Part shown: piece by piece, positions 51,184-59,435 of the stretch
Position numbering within the stretch: the stretch's first letter is position 1
Layout: every line of letters starts with the position of its first letter
Assembly: GCF_003254295.1 (NCBI RefSeq)
Contig: NZ_QKZO01000002.1
Location: forward strand, 1-64,000
Length of the DNA stretch: 64,000 nucleotides
From: Rhodobacter capsulatus
GTDB taxonomy: Bacteria > Pseudomonadota > Alphaproteobacteria > Rhodobacterales > Rhodobacteraceae
Direction of reading: 5' to 3'
The notes under the pieces: model-generated
What the model saw: the letters and a program-made list of their open reading frames with translations, nothing else
Databases searched by the model: none
What the model was told of the DNA's origin: nothing
Translations under genes and position numbers: made by a program

Positions 51184-51204
51184 TTAACCTGAGTGCAAGG
51201 TTAA
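51184..51204. promoter_or_regulatory. TTAACCT palindrome upstream of the pseudo-receiver gene
   Basis: TTAACCT and AGGTTAA flank 7 bp (GAGTGCA), a perfect 7-7-7 inverted repeat ending about 17 bp upstream of the pseudo-receiver ATG, just before its ribosome site. It may be an operator or, in RNA, a small leader hairpin. Confidence 0.5.
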
Positions 51205-51252
51205 TTGCCGTTAGGGAATCCGGGCAATGTGTCGGAGGGATGACAGCGCACG

Positions 51253-51264
51253 CGAAAGGATAGG
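51253..51264 (-). promoter_or_regulatory. Shared 12-mer CCTATCCTTTCG, copy A
   Basis: Read along the minus strand toward the pseudo-receiver gene, CCTATCCTTTCG lies about 85 bp before its ATG, with GG upstream of it. Copies B (54661) and C (55910) have the same orientation toward genes starting at 54572 and 56023. Candidate regulator binding site or sigma-factor element. Confidence 0.5.
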
Positions 51265-51281
51265 TCCGTGGCCTCGGGCGC

Positions 51282-53972
51282 TCAGCCCTGGGACGCGGGG
51301 GCCGCTTCAAGCCGGGTCCGGGTCTCGGTCCAAAGCGCGTCAAGCGCGTCAAGGGCGGCACCCGTCGCCGCATCGGGGGCCGTTCCCGGCGTGGCGGGTC
51401 GCAACGCGACCTCGATCGTCTTGAGCCGATGATGTAGCCGTTCCGCCCCGAGCAGCGCCGCCGAACCGGCGAATTTATGCGCCAGCGCTGCGGTTTCCGC
51501 GGGGCGCTCCTGCGCCGTCGCCCGTGTCAGCGCCGCGACCATCGCCGCGCCCTCGGTCAGGAAGCGCTGCAGCGTCTGCGCCATCATCTCGGGGCCCAGC
51601 GACTGCGCCAGCTCGGCCCGGGTCTCGGCCTGCACCAGCGGCAGCTCGGCCTCCGCGGCGGGCGCGGGCGGGGCCGCCAGCGGCCGTTGGCGCAGCCGCG
51701 GGCACAGTTCCTCGGCCAGCACCTGATCCAGCATCTTGCGGGTGATCGGCTTCGAGATCACCCGGCAGACCCCGGCCGCTTCCAGACTGTGGCGCGCCTC
51801 GGGCAGGACATTCGCCGTGATCGCGATGATCGGCGTCTCGTGGTTCGGCCCGGTCCCGGCCCGGATCGCCTCGGTCGCATCGACGCCGTTCATCCGCGGC
51901 ATGTTCAGGTCGATCAGGATCACGTCATAGCGACGCTCCGCCGCCTTTTCGACCGCCTCGACGCCGTCGCGGGCCTCGGCGATGCTGTGTCCGGCCCGGC
52001 GCAGCATTTCGCACAGCACGACGCGGTTGATGTCATTGTCCTCAACCACCAGCACCTCGACCGAGGTTGACAGACGCAGCGCCGGGCCATCATCGGCGGA
52101 ACAGGGCGCCGCACCGGGCGCCGCAGCGTTGGGCGCAAGTGGAGCGGGGGGCGCGGGCGCCTTCACCACCGGCATCGGCGCCACCGGGGCTTGCAGGCTC
52201 AGCACCACCGGCGCGGGCAGGCTGATCCAGAAGGCCGACCCCTGTCCGACGTCGCTTTCCACCCCGATCTGGCCGCGCATCGCCCGCATCAGCCGCCGCG
52301 CGATCGACAGGCCCAGCCCCGACCCCGTCGCCTCGCGCGAAAGCTCGGGATCAAGCGTGACGAAATCGTCGAAGATCCGCTCGGTCTCGGCCGCGGGAAT
52401 GCCGATGCCGGTGTCGATGACCCGGTATTCCAGCTGGCCCTGATCGCGGTGATAGTCCGCTTCAAGGGTGATCGTGCCGTCGCGGGTGAACTTGATCGCA
52501 TTGCCGACGAGGTTGAGCAGCACCTGCCGGATCCGCATCGCATCGCCCTCGACCGCCTCAGGCAGGCGTCCCGCGGTGCGCGTCGACAGCCGGTTGCCGC
52601 GCGCCGCCGCCGCCCCCGCCTGCATCTGCACGATCTCGTCGAGCACCGACATCGGCGCGAAGGGCTCGCGCGTCAGCGACAGCTTGCCCGCGTCGAGCCG
52701 TTCGACATCCAGCGTGTCGTTGACATGCGACAGCAGGATTTCGCCCGCCTTCTGCATCGAAGCGAGCAGCGCGGTCTGGCTGGCATCAAGCGGGGTTTCG
52801 CGCAAGAGTTCCAGCGTGCCGAGCAGCCCGTTCAGCGGCGTGCGCATTTCGTGGCTCATCACCGCGACGAATTCCGCCTGCGCCTGTTCGCCCGCCATCG
52901 CGGCGTCGCGCGCGTCGATCAGCTCCTTTTCGGCGGCGACGCGGTCGGTGATGTCGCGCATGTAGCCGACGAAGATCTCCTTGCGGCCGATCCGGGTGGC
53001 GGTCACCGAAATCTCGGCCGGGAAGACCGAGCCATCCTTGCGCCGCGCCTGCAGCCCGATCAGCCCGTGTCCGGCAATCCGCGGCACGCCGCCGGTGCGG
53101 TAGCGCTTGAACCCCGCCACTTTCGCCGCTTTCATCGCCTCGGGCACGATCAGGTCGTTGAGATTCCGCCCCACCGCCTCGTCGTGGCTGTAGCCGAAGA
53201 CCCGTTCGGCGGCGCCGTTGAATTCCAGCACCTTGCCCTCGTGATCGACGACGATCACCGCGTCGAAGGAGGTGCCGATCACCGCCTCGAGCCGGGCCTT
53301 GGCCGCCGAGAGCGAGCCGGTCTGCCGCATCCCGAAGCGCCAGAGCGACCAGGTGATCACCAGCCCCGCGGTGATCGCGGCCAAAAGCGCCGTGGTCAGC
53401 GAGGCGAGCAGCATCAGCGAAGAGAACACCCTTTCGCGCTGTGCCATCGCCCGGCTGGCGAATTCGCGCACGCCTTCGAGCGAGATCTTGCGGACGTCGT
53501 CTTCAAGCGCCCCGGCGCGGTCGCGCAGCGCGGGCAGGGCGGGGGCAAGCGCCTCGGGGCCGGCATCGACCAGCTCTGCCGTCTCGTGCAGGAAGGCGTC
53601 GATGCGGCCGATCTCGGGGCCTGCGACCTCGGGGGTGACGATGGACGCAAAGCCGCGCCCCTCGAGGATCGTGTGCACGCGGCTGTAGAAGACATCGAAG
53701 CTGCGGCCGAATTCCGCCATCGTTTCAGGGGCGTCGGGGCGGGCGCGCAACAGCGCCCCGTCCATGTGGAAATATTCCACCTCAAGCTGGGCCAGTGTCC
53801 ATTGCAGGCTGTCGGAATTGGCGATGGCGAGATTGTCGATTTCCGACTGCACCATCACGCCGTAGCGGTAAAGCGCCCCCACCGCGCCAAGGAACACCAC
53901 GACGAGCCCTGCGAACAGGAACGGGCGCAGGCGTCGCCGAGAGCCGAGAAACGGGGGGAAACTGTCCGACAT
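51282..53972 (-). CDS. Membrane hybrid sensor histidine kinase (PAS-HisKA-HATPase-REC-Hpt)
   Basis: An 896-residue phosphorelay kinase. N-terminal helix about residues 17-37, a periplasmic sensor of about 150 residues, second helix about 188-210, a PAS domain (about 225-345, ending GYMRDITDRV), HisKA with the phospho-histidine in VMSHEMRTPLNGLLG, HATPase with NLVGNAIKFTRDG, DTGIGIP and GSGLGLSIARRL, a receiver with LVVEDNDINRV and ILIDLNMPRMNGVD, and a C-terminal Hpt with AHKFAGSAALLGAERL. It can therefore run a full relay to a separate regulator, presumably the LuxR-type protein encoded divergently at 54821. An exported protein gene lies upstream on the same strand. Confidence 0.92.
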   Translation of the reverse strand: MSDSFPPFLGSRRRLRPFLFAGLVVVFLGAVGALYRYGVMVQSEIDNLAIANSDSLQWTLAQLEVEYFHMDGALLRARPDAPETMAEFGRSFDVFYSRVHTILEGRGFASIVTPEVAGPEIGRIDAFLHETAELVDAGPEALAPALPALRDRAGALEDDVRKISLEGVREFASRAMAQRERVFSSLMLLASLTTALLAAITAGLVITWSLWRFGMRQTGSLSAAKARLEAVIGTSFDAVIVVDHEGKVLEFNGAAERVFGYSHDEAVGRNLNDLIVPEAMKAAKVAGFKRYRTGGVPRIAGHGLIGLQARRKDGSVFPAEISVTATRIGRKEIFVGYMRDITDRVAAEKELIDARDAAMAGEQAQAEFVAVMSHEMRTPLNGLLGTLELLRETPLDASQTALLASMQKAGEILLSHVNDTLDVERLDAGKLSLTREPFAPMSVLDEIVQMQAGAAAARGNRLSTRTAGRLPEAVEGDAMRIRQVLLNLVGNAIKFTRDGTITLEADYHRDQGQLEYRVIDTGIGIPAAETERIFDDFVTLDPELSREATGSGLGLSIARRLMRAMRGQIGVESDVGQGSAFWISLPAPVVLSLQAPVAPMPVVKAPAPPAPLAPNAAAPGAAPCSADDGPALRLSTSVEVLVVEDNDINRVVLCEMLRRAGHSIAEARDGVEAVEKAAERRYDVILIDLNMPRMNGVDATEAIRAGTGPNHETPIIAITANVLPEARHSLEAAGVCRVISKPITRKMLDQVLAEELCPRLRQRPLAAPPAPAAEAELPLVQAETRAELAQSLGPEMMAQTLQRFLTEGAAMVAALTRATAQERPAETAALAHKFAGSAALLGAERLHHRLKTIEVALRPATPGTAPDAATGAALDALDALWTETRTRLEAAPASQG

Positions 53973-54005
53973 GAAACCGATGCGAAAGGGGGCAGGCTCC
54001 CCGGG

Positions 54006-54572
54006 TTAAGGCAGAACCTCGATCCGGTCGACCTGCCAGACGGACCGGGAATAGACGACTTCGTTTCTGAACTCTGGGGCGGAATCATAGGGATAGACAA
54101 GCCAGAGCGGGCCCTTGTCGCGCACCTTCATCGGCTTGCCGTCGCGCAGGTCGGCCAGCAACGCGCCGCCCGCGACCACTTCGGAAACCGGGATCTGCAC
54201 CGAATAATCATTGACCGCGGTGATCTTCAGCGTGCCGCCCGTGACCCCCAGATGATCGATCAGGCTGCGCAATTCCACCCCCGAGAAGCTTTGCACGCCC
54301 TCGGTCCAGATCGTCGAGGTGGCGAACTCCCGGCGCGGCAGCGCGGCCAGCATCGCCGCGTCGAATCTGGCCATCCCGATGCCGTCGGTCCCCGCGATCC
54401 GGCCGGTGACGGTCAGCATCACGGGCCCTGTGGGCGCGGGCAGCGCGGCTGCAGGAGCCGGGGCCGCAGACTCGGCCAGCGCGGATTGCGCCGGAAGGGC
54501 AAGCCCCGCGGCGACAAGCAGGAAGCGGCTCAGGATAAGCACGGCCTTGGCCGTCTTGGTGAAGATAGGCAT
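54006..54572 (-). CDS. Exported protein resembling molybdopterin-binding folds, kinase partner candidate
   Basis: A 188-residue protein with a signal peptide (LILSRFLLVAAGLALPAQSA) and a beta-rich mature domain: VTGRIAGTDGIGMARFDAAM, SFSGVELRSLIDHLGVTGGT, ALLADLRDGKPMKVRDKGPL, WLVYPYDSAPEF. This recalls the sulfite-oxidase-type molybdopterin-binding domain, but the protein has no cysteine, so it cannot ligate Mo as those enzymes do. It lies 33 bp upstream of the hybrid kinase on the same strand. A ligand-sensing periplasmic partner of the kinase is a reasonable inference. The family link is from memory. Confidence 0.68.
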   Translation of the reverse strand: MPIFTKTAKAVLILSRFLLVAAGLALPAQSALAESAAPAPAAALPAPTGPVMLTVTGRIAGTDGIGMARFDAAMLAALPRREFATSTIWTEGVQSFSGVELRSLIDHLGVTGGTLKITAVNDYSVQIPVSEVVAGGALLADLRDGKPMKVRDKGPLWLVYPYDSAPEFRNEVVYSRSVWQVDRIEVLP

Positions 54573-54654
54573 GTCTTTCCCCCGTTGGATCCTGCACGAT
54601 CGCGGGATTGTCGCATAGCCCTCCGGTCAAGCCATGCGGAATTAAGTATGTTTA

Positions 54655-54672
54655 CCTATCCGAAAGGATAGG
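54655..54672. promoter_or_regulatory. Palindrome containing the shared 12-mer, copy B
   Basis: CCTATCC-GAAA-GGATAGG is a perfect 7-4-7 inverted repeat in the divergent region between the exported-protein/kinase operon and the LuxR-type regulator gene. Copies A and C each hold one half of it. This is the most complete site, at the position expected for an autoregulator. Confidence 0.6.
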
Positions 54673-54820
54673 AGTACCCTTCGATGGGGGACCTCTGCAG
54701 CGCTTAGGGCGAGCGCGTCAGAAACTTCCCGTCGCGGTCTTGAAATAGCCCGCTTTCTTTAAGATTACCTTTCCGCAACCCCTGCGGGAGAGGCTTGGGC
54801 CGAGATTTTCGGAGGTGAAG

Positions 54821-55435
54821 GTGAGATTGCTGATTGCCGACGACCATGATCTCGTGCGCGATGCGATCGCGGCGCTGTTGCGCGCGGGCGGCTGCGACGA
54901 GGTTGCCGTGGCCGGAACCCTGCCCGCGGCGCTGGCGGCGGTGCAGGCCGCGGTGCAGTCCGGGGGCGGCTACGATCTGGTGCTGCTCGATTACGACATG
55001 CCGGGGATGGACGGGCTTGAGGGCCTTGCGCAGATGAAACGCGCCTTTCCCGCCCAGGCAGTGGCGATCATCTCGGGCGTCGCCCGGCCCGCCGCCGCGC
55101 GTGAGGCGCTGGAGGCCGGGGCGATCGGCTTCGTGCCGAAGGCGATGCCCGCGCGCTCGATCATCGGGGCGGTGACCTTGATGGCCTCGGGCTCGGTCTT
55201 TGCGCCCTTCGACTTTCTCAAGCAGGAGGAGCCGCCGGTGCAGGGCGGGCTGACGGCGCGCGAAACCGAGGTGTTGCGCGGCCTCTGCGCCGGGCGGACG
55301 AACAAGGAAATCGCCCGCGAGATGGATCTGCAGGAGGTCACGGTGAAGCTGCATGTGCGCACGCTGACGCGCAAGATCGGCGCGCGCAACCGCACCCATG
55401 CGGCGATGATCGCCCGCGAAAACGGCTGGTTCTAA
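54821..55435 (+). CDS. LuxR-type response regulator (REC-HTH)
   Basis: A 204-residue regulator. Receiver residues 1-120: acidic pair D7-D8 in LLIADDHDLV, phosphoacceptor D57 in LVLLDYDMPGMDG, and the lysine in GFVPKAMPARS. LuxR/FixJ-type HTH near the C-terminus: LTARETEVLRGLCAGRTNKE, then IAREMDLQEVTVKLHVRTLT. The start is GTG at 54821, 5 nt after GGAGG; an upstream GTG at 54815 would overlap the site. It is divergent from the kinase operon, and a 7-4-7 palindrome lies between them. It is the obvious phosphate acceptor for the hybrid kinase, by position. A strong terminator follows. Confidence 0.88.
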   Translation: MRLLIADDHDLVRDAIAALLRAGGCDEVAVAGTLPAALAAVQAAVQSGGGYDLVLLDYDMPGMDGLEGLAQMKRAFPAQAVAIISGVARPAAAREALEAGAIGFVPKAMPARSIIGAVTLMASGSVFAPFDFLKQEEPPVQGGLTARETEVLRGLCAGRTNKEIAREMDLQEVTVKLHVRTLTRKIGARNRTHAAMIARENGWF

Positions 55436-55460
55436 GGGGCAAGCCCCTGTTTTACATTGT

Positions 55461-55486
55461 AAAGGCGGTGCCGAAGCACCGCCTTT
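55461..55486 (+). terminator. Terminator after the LuxR-type regulator
   Basis: AAAGGCGGTGC and GCACCGCCTTT pair perfectly over 11 bp around CGAA, 25 bp after the stop. The A/T pairs at the stem base give a bidirectional intrinsic-type terminator for this gene and for the small gene ending at 55561. Confidence 0.8.
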
Positions 55487-55560
55487 CGCCGCCGGATCGA
55501 GTGGGTCGGCGGCGCGCCGGTCCGCCTATGATTGGGTCAGGCGCGGACCGGCTTGTCCTG

Positions 55561-55809
55561 TCAACGGCGCGTGGGGAAGGGCAGCACCTGCGCCGGTTGC
55601 ACGCGCTCGGCGCGTGCGGAAAAGGGCGAGACCCGGCGCGGCCGTTGCGCCGTGGCGGCCTGCGGAAACACCACCGGTTCCATCCGCTCGATCGCCCGGG
55701 TGAGGGCGGCGGACACCTCGCCAAGCCCCTCGTTGCGGCAATAATCGTTCATCTCGATCAGCACGGCATAGATCCAGGCGTGCTGACCGGCAGTGGCGAT
55801 CGGGCTCAT
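55561..55809 (-). CDS. Small hypothetical protein (82 aa)
   Basis: An 82-residue protein I do not recognise. The first half is helical (HAWIYAVLIEMNDYCRNEGL, then EVSAALTRAIERM); the second half is basic and proline/arginine-rich (PRRVSPFSARAERVQPAQVL, ending PFPTRR). There is no signal peptide. The ATG at 55809 has only a weak purine-rich ribosome site (AGAGAG); a longer upstream frame is rejected. It lies between two transcription units, its 3' end facing the terminator of the LuxR-type gene. Coding potential is moderate; it may be a lineage-specific small protein. Confidence 0.5.
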   Translation of the reverse strand: MSPIATAGQHAWIYAVLIEMNDYCRNEGLGEVSAALTRAIERMEPVVFPQAATAQRPRRVSPFSARAERVQPAQVLPFPTRR

Positions 55810-55909
55810 GGCGCGGCTCTCTGTCGTTATCCTTGACAAGATATTTACCAACTCCCGCCGCCCTTGGCGCCTGCGCGGAAGGCCAGCGGCCCTGCGCGAA
55901 AGCGTGCGA

Positions 55910-55921
55910 CCTATCCTTTCG
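55910..55921 (+). promoter_or_regulatory. Shared 12-mer CCTATCCTTTCG, copy C
   Basis: Identical to copies A and B, oriented toward ivd, about 100 bp before its ATG. It could link the leucine-degradation operon to the signalling block, or mark a common promoter class. Confidence 0.45.
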
Positions 55922-55989
55922 TATGCACGCCCCGCCGAAGTGACGTTGCGGCACCTCGGCTTGACGGAATCGCCCGGCACGGGAATAAA

Positions 55990-56003
55990 TGAACAAACGT
56001 TCA
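55990..56003. promoter_or_regulatory. TetR-type palindrome upstream of ivd
   Basis: TGAAC-AAAC-GTTCA is a 5-4-5 inverted repeat lying 19-33 bp before the ivd ATG, where a bound repressor would block initiation. Its form resembles operators of TetR-family regulators of acyl-CoA metabolism (PsrA, FadR, LiuQ types). No TetR gene lies in this window, so the repressor would be encoded elsewhere. Confidence 0.5.
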
Positions 56004-56022
56004 ATAATCCGGGGAGGGGAAG

Positions 56023-57183
56023 ATGTTCGCAGGCTCGATGCGGTTCGATCTGGGGGAAGACATCGGCGCGCTGCGCGACATGGTGCAGGCTTGGGCGCGC
56101 GACCGGCTGGCGCCGATCGCCGCCGCGGTCGATCGCGACAACCTGTTCCCGAACGAGCTTTGGGCAGAGATGGGGGCGCTGGGTCTTCTGGGCATCACCG
56201 TGCCCGAGGAATACGGCGGCTCCGGCATGGGGTATCTGGCCCATGTGGTGGCGACTGAGGAGATCGCCCGGGTCTCGGCCTCGATCTCGCTCTCATACGG
56301 GGCGCATTCGAACCTCTGCGTCAACCAGCTGAAGCTGAACGGCACGGTGGAGCAGAAACGCAAATACCTGCCCGATCTGGTCTCGGGGGCGAAGATCGGC
56401 GCCCTGGCGATGAGCGAAAGCGGTGCGGGCTCGGACGTGGTGGGGATGAAGCTGCGGGCGGAAAAGCGCGGCGACGTTTACGTGCTCAACGGCCACAAAT
56501 ATTGGATCACCAACGGCTGCGATGCCGATACGCTGGTGGTCTATGCGAAAACCGATCCGGCGGCAGGCTCGAAGGGGATTACCGCCTTCATCGTCGAAAA
56601 GGGGATGAAGGGGTTCTCGACTTCGGCGCATTTCGACAAGCTCGGTATGCGCGGCTCGAACACGGCGCAGCTCTTTTTCGACGATTGCGAGGTGCCCGCG
56701 GAAAACGTGCTCGGCGCCGAGGGCAAGGGCGTGCGGGTGCTGATGTCGGGGCTGGATTACGAGCGCGTGGTGCTCTCGGGGATCGGGACGGGCATCCTGA
56801 TGGCCTGTCTGGACGAGGTCGTGCCCTATGCGCAGACGCGCGAGCAATTCGGCCAGCCGATCGGGACTTTCCAGCTGATGCAGGCGAAGATCGCCGACAT
56901 GTATGTCGCCGCGAACACCGCCCGCGCCTATACCTACGAGGTGGCGAAAGCCTGCGACCGCGGCGAGGTCACCCGGCAAGATGCCGCCGCGACGGTGCTT
57001 TATGCCTCCGAACAGGCGATGGTGCAGGCGCATCAGGCGGTGCAAGCGCTGGGCGGGGCCGGTTTCCTCAATGACTCGACCGTGTCGCGGCTTTTCCGCG
57101 ACGCCAAGCTGATGGAAATCGGCGCTGGCACCAGCGAAATTCGGCGTATGCTGATCGGACGTGAACTGATGGAGAAATCATGA
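56023..57183 (+). CDS. ivd: Isovaleryl-CoA dehydrogenase
   Basis: A 386-residue acyl-CoA dehydrogenase that oxidises isovaleryl-CoA to 3-methylcrotonyl-CoA in leucine degradation. The FAD-binding [20 protein letters not shown] and [18 protein letters not shown] are family signatures; [11 protein letters not shown] carries the catalytic glutamate (E247) in the position typical of isovaleryl-CoA dehydrogenases, not the C-terminal one of medium- and short-chain enzymes. It begins with GGGGAGGGG upstream of the ATG and is the first gene of the leucine operon; the LprI-like gene overlaps its stop (ATGATG). Confidence 0.94.
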   Translation: MFAGSMRFDLGEDIGALRDMVQAWARDRLAPIAAAVDRDNLFPNELWAEMGALGLLGITVPEEYGGSGMGYLAHVVATEEIARVSASISLSYGAHSNLCVNQLKLNGTVEQKRKYLPDLVSGAKIGALAMSESGAGSDVVGMKLRAEKRGDVYVLNGHKYWITNGCDADTLVVYAKTDPAAGSKGITAFIVEKGMKGFSTSAHFDKLGMRGSNTAQLFFDDCEVPAENVLGAEGKGVRVLMSGLDYERVVLSGIGTGILMACLDEVVPYAQTREQFGQPIGTFQLMQAKIADMYVAANTARAYTYEVAKACDRGEVTRQDAAATVLYASEQAMVQAHQAVQALGGAGFLNDSTVSRLFRDAKLMEIGAGTSEIRRMLIGRELMEKS

Positions 57184-57683
57184 TGCGTTCCGAACCGATT
57201 GTCTTTGCCCTTGCTTTTGCCCTTTCCGTTCCGCTTGGTCTCGCGCCCCATGGCGTGCGCGCGCAAGATCTGCCGACCGCTGCCACGGCAGACATTCCCG
57301 AGACGGTGAAAGAGTGTTTTGTCGATTACGACCCCCGCGCCGAGGGGCCAAGCTGCCTTGGTCAGGCCGCGCAGGGCTGCACCGCCGCCGCCACGGACTC
57401 GACGCGTGACATCATTGCTTGCATCGACGCCGAGACCGCCGCCTGGGACGGGCTTCTGAACGCCGAATATAAGGCCCGCCGGGCCGAGATGACCGCGCCG
57501 GGCCTGGCCGAGCGGTTGCAGACCGCCCAACGCGCCTGGATCGCCTATCGCGACGCCGAATGCGGGCTCGAGGTGGCGCGCTGGGGCGATGCCACGCTGT
57601 CGGGCGTGGTGGGGGCGAATTGCCGGATGGAGATGACTGCCACCCGCGCGTCGGAACTGCGTGACAAGAAGGCTGATCCATGA
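57180..57683 (+). CDS. Exported LprI-like (DUF1311) protein inside the leucine operon
   Basis: A 167-residue protein with a signal peptide ([20 protein letters not shown], cut near residue 28) and a DUF1311/LprI-type C-terminal domain: cysteine-bearing [40 protein letters not shown] and [19 protein letters not shown]. Members of this family include periplasmic lysozyme inhibitors; function here is unknown. It is an odd guest between ivd and the carboxylase beta gene, overlapping both (4 nt at each end), so it is clearly part of the operon. Confidence 0.8.
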   Translation: MMRSEPIVFALAFALSVPLGLAPHGVRAQDLPTAATADIPETVKECFVDYDPRAEGPSCLGQAAQGCTAAATDSTRDIIACIDAETAAWDGLLNAEYKARRAEMTAPGLAERLQTAQRAWIAYRDAECGLEVARWGDATLSGVVGANCRMEMTATRASELRDKKADP

Positions 57684-59284
57684 AGCTGACCTCTTCTGTG
57701 CTGTCCGGTTCGGACAGCTTTCGCGCCAATCGCGCCGCGCATCTGGCGCTTTTGGACACCGTGCGCGAGGCCGCCGCCCAGGCGGCCGCGGGCGGCGGGC
57801 CTGAGGCGACGAAGCGCCACACCGCGCGCGGCAAGATGGCGCCGCGGGAACGGGTGGCGGCGCTTCTGGACCCGGGCAGCCCGTTTCTGGAAATCGGCGC
57901 CACCGCGGCGCATGGGATGTATCACGGCGCGGCACCCTGCGCCGGGGTGATCGCGGGCATCGGTCGGGTGAGCGGGCAGGAGGTCATGGTGGTGGCGAAC
58001 GACGCCACCGTGAAGGGCGGCACCTATTACCCGATGACGGTGAAGAAACACCTGCGCGCGCAGGAGATTGCGGAAGACTGCGCGCTGCCCTGCGTCTATC
58101 TGGTGGACTCGGGCGGCGCCAACCTGCCCAATCAGGACGAGGTTTTCCCCGACCGCGACCATTTCGGCCGCATCTTCTACAATCAGGCGCGGATGTCGGC
58201 CAAGGGCATTCCCCAGATCGCCGTCGTCATGGGCTCCTGCACGGCGGGGGGCGCCTATGTGCCCGCGATGTCGGATGTGACGATCATCGTCAAGGATCAG
58301 GGCACGATCTTTCTCGCCGGTCCGCCCCTGGTGAAAGCCGCCACCGGCGAGGTTGTCTCGGCCGAGGATCTGGGCGGCGGCGAGGTGCACACGCGGCTTT
58401 CCGGCGTGGCGGATTATCTGGCCGAGGATGACGCCCATGCGCTGGCGCTGGCGCGCCGTGCCGTGAGCCACCTCAACCGCGCCAAACCCGCGACGGTGCA
58501 ATGGCAGGCGCCCGAAGACCCGGCCCATGACCCCGAAGAGATCCTCGGCGTCGTTCCCGCGGATCTGCGCACGCCCTATGACATCCGCGAGGTGATCGCG
58601 CGCGTGGTTGACGGCTCGCGCTTTGACGAATTCAAACCCCGCTTCGGCGAGACGATCGTGACCGGGTTTGCGCATGTGAAGGGCTGCCCGGTGGGGATCA
58701 TCGCCAACAACGGGGTGATCTTTTCGGAAGCCGCGCAAAAGGCCGCGCATTTCGTCGAACTGTGCTCGATGCGAAACATCCCCTTGGTGTTCTTGCAAAA
58801 TGTCACCGGCTTCATGGTCGGGCGCAAATATGAAAACGAGGGCATCGCCCGGCATGGGGCCAAGATGGTGACCGCCGTCGCCACGACGAACGTGCCGAAG
58901 ATCACGATGCTGGTGGGCGGTTCCTTTGGCGCGGGCAATTACGGCATGGCGGGCCGGGCCTATTCGCCCCGGTTCCTCTGGAGCTGGCCGAATTCGCGCA
59001 TCTCGGTGATGGGCGGCGAGCAGGCGGCGGGGGTCCTTGCCACGGTCAGGCGCGAGGGGATCGAGCGCAAGGGCGGGCATTGGTCGGCCGAGGAAGAGGC
59101 CGAATTCAAACGCCCGACGCTCGAGATGTTCGAGCGCCAGAGCCAGCCGCTTTACGCCTCGGCGCGGCTTTGGGATGACGGCATCGTCGATCCGCGCAAG
59201 ACCCGCGAGGTGCTGGCGCTCTCGCTCTCCGCCAGCCTTTGCGCGCCGATCGAACTCCCCCGCTTCGGGATCTTCCGCATGTAA
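57680..59284 (+). CDS. Methylcrotonyl-CoA carboxylase beta subunit
   Basis: A 534-residue carboxyltransferase that moves CO2 from biotin to 3-methylcrotonyl-CoA. It has the crotonase-fold halves of biotin-dependent carboxyltransferases: [20 protein letters not shown] at the N-terminus, [60 protein letters not shown], and [20 protein letters not shown] with [26 protein letters not shown] and the overall pattern fit MccB (LiuB), and the ivd/HMG-lyase neighbours support this. The alpha subunit gene follows after 151 bp containing an inverted repeat. Confidence 0.94.
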   Translation: MKLTSSVLSGSDSFRANRAAHLALLDTVREAAAQAAAGGGPEATKRHTARGKMAPRERVAALLDPGSPFLEIGATAAHGMYHGAAPCAGVIAGIGRVSGQEVMVVANDATVKGGTYYPMTVKKHLRAQEIAEDCALPCVYLVDSGGANLPNQDEVFPDRDHFGRIFYNQARMSAKGIPQIAVVMGSCTAGGAYVPAMSDVTIIVKDQGTIFLAGPPLVKAATGEVVSAEDLGGGEVHTRLSGVADYLAEDDAHALALARRAVSHLNRAKPATVQWQAPEDPAHDPEEILGVVPADLRTPYDIREVIARVVDGSRFDEFKPRFGETIVTGFAHVKGCPVGIIANNGVIFSEAAQKAAHFVELCSMRNIPLVFLQNVTGFMVGRKYENEGIARHGAKMVTAVATTNVPKITMLVGGSFGAGNYGMAGRAYSPRFLWSWPNSRISVMGGEQAAGVLATVRREGIERKGGHWSAEEEAEFKRPTLEMFERQSQPLYASARLWDDGIVDPRKTREVLALSLSASLCAPIELPRFGIFRM

Positions 59285-59291
59285 CTTTCAA

Positions 59292-59385
59292 TGCCTCCGG
59301 CGGAGGTATTTGCAGCAAGATGAAACCCCATACCTTTCATCTTGCGAAAAATACCTCGGGGGGCCCGGGGGGCAGCGCCCCCCGA
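59292..59385. repeat. Intergenic inverted repeat of the TATTT...CAAGATGAAA family, plus C/G hairpin
   Basis: GAGGTATTTGCAGCAAGATGAAA (59303-59325) pairs at 20 of 23 positions with TTTCATCTTGCGAAAAATAC (59335-59354 and on to CTC). A GGGGGG-CAGCG-CCCCCC hairpin follows at 59367-59384, and GGGGCAGCGCCCCCC again near 59399. It matches the element before murD. Lying between two carboxylase subunit genes of one operon, it may modulate expression of the distal genes. Confidence 0.65.
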
Positions 59386-59435
59386 ACGCTCGAGACATGG
59401 GGCAGCGCCCCCCGCCGCAGACCAAGGAGACCGCC

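Noticed and set aside
51184-51214. CtrA site (TTAA-N7-TTAA) upstream of the pseudo-receiver gene
   Set aside because: The TTAA pairs present have 13- or 6-bp spacing, not 7.
52191-54671. 826-residue open frame on the plus strand
   Set aside because: It is antisense to the hybrid kinase and the exported protein, which have complete domain motifs.
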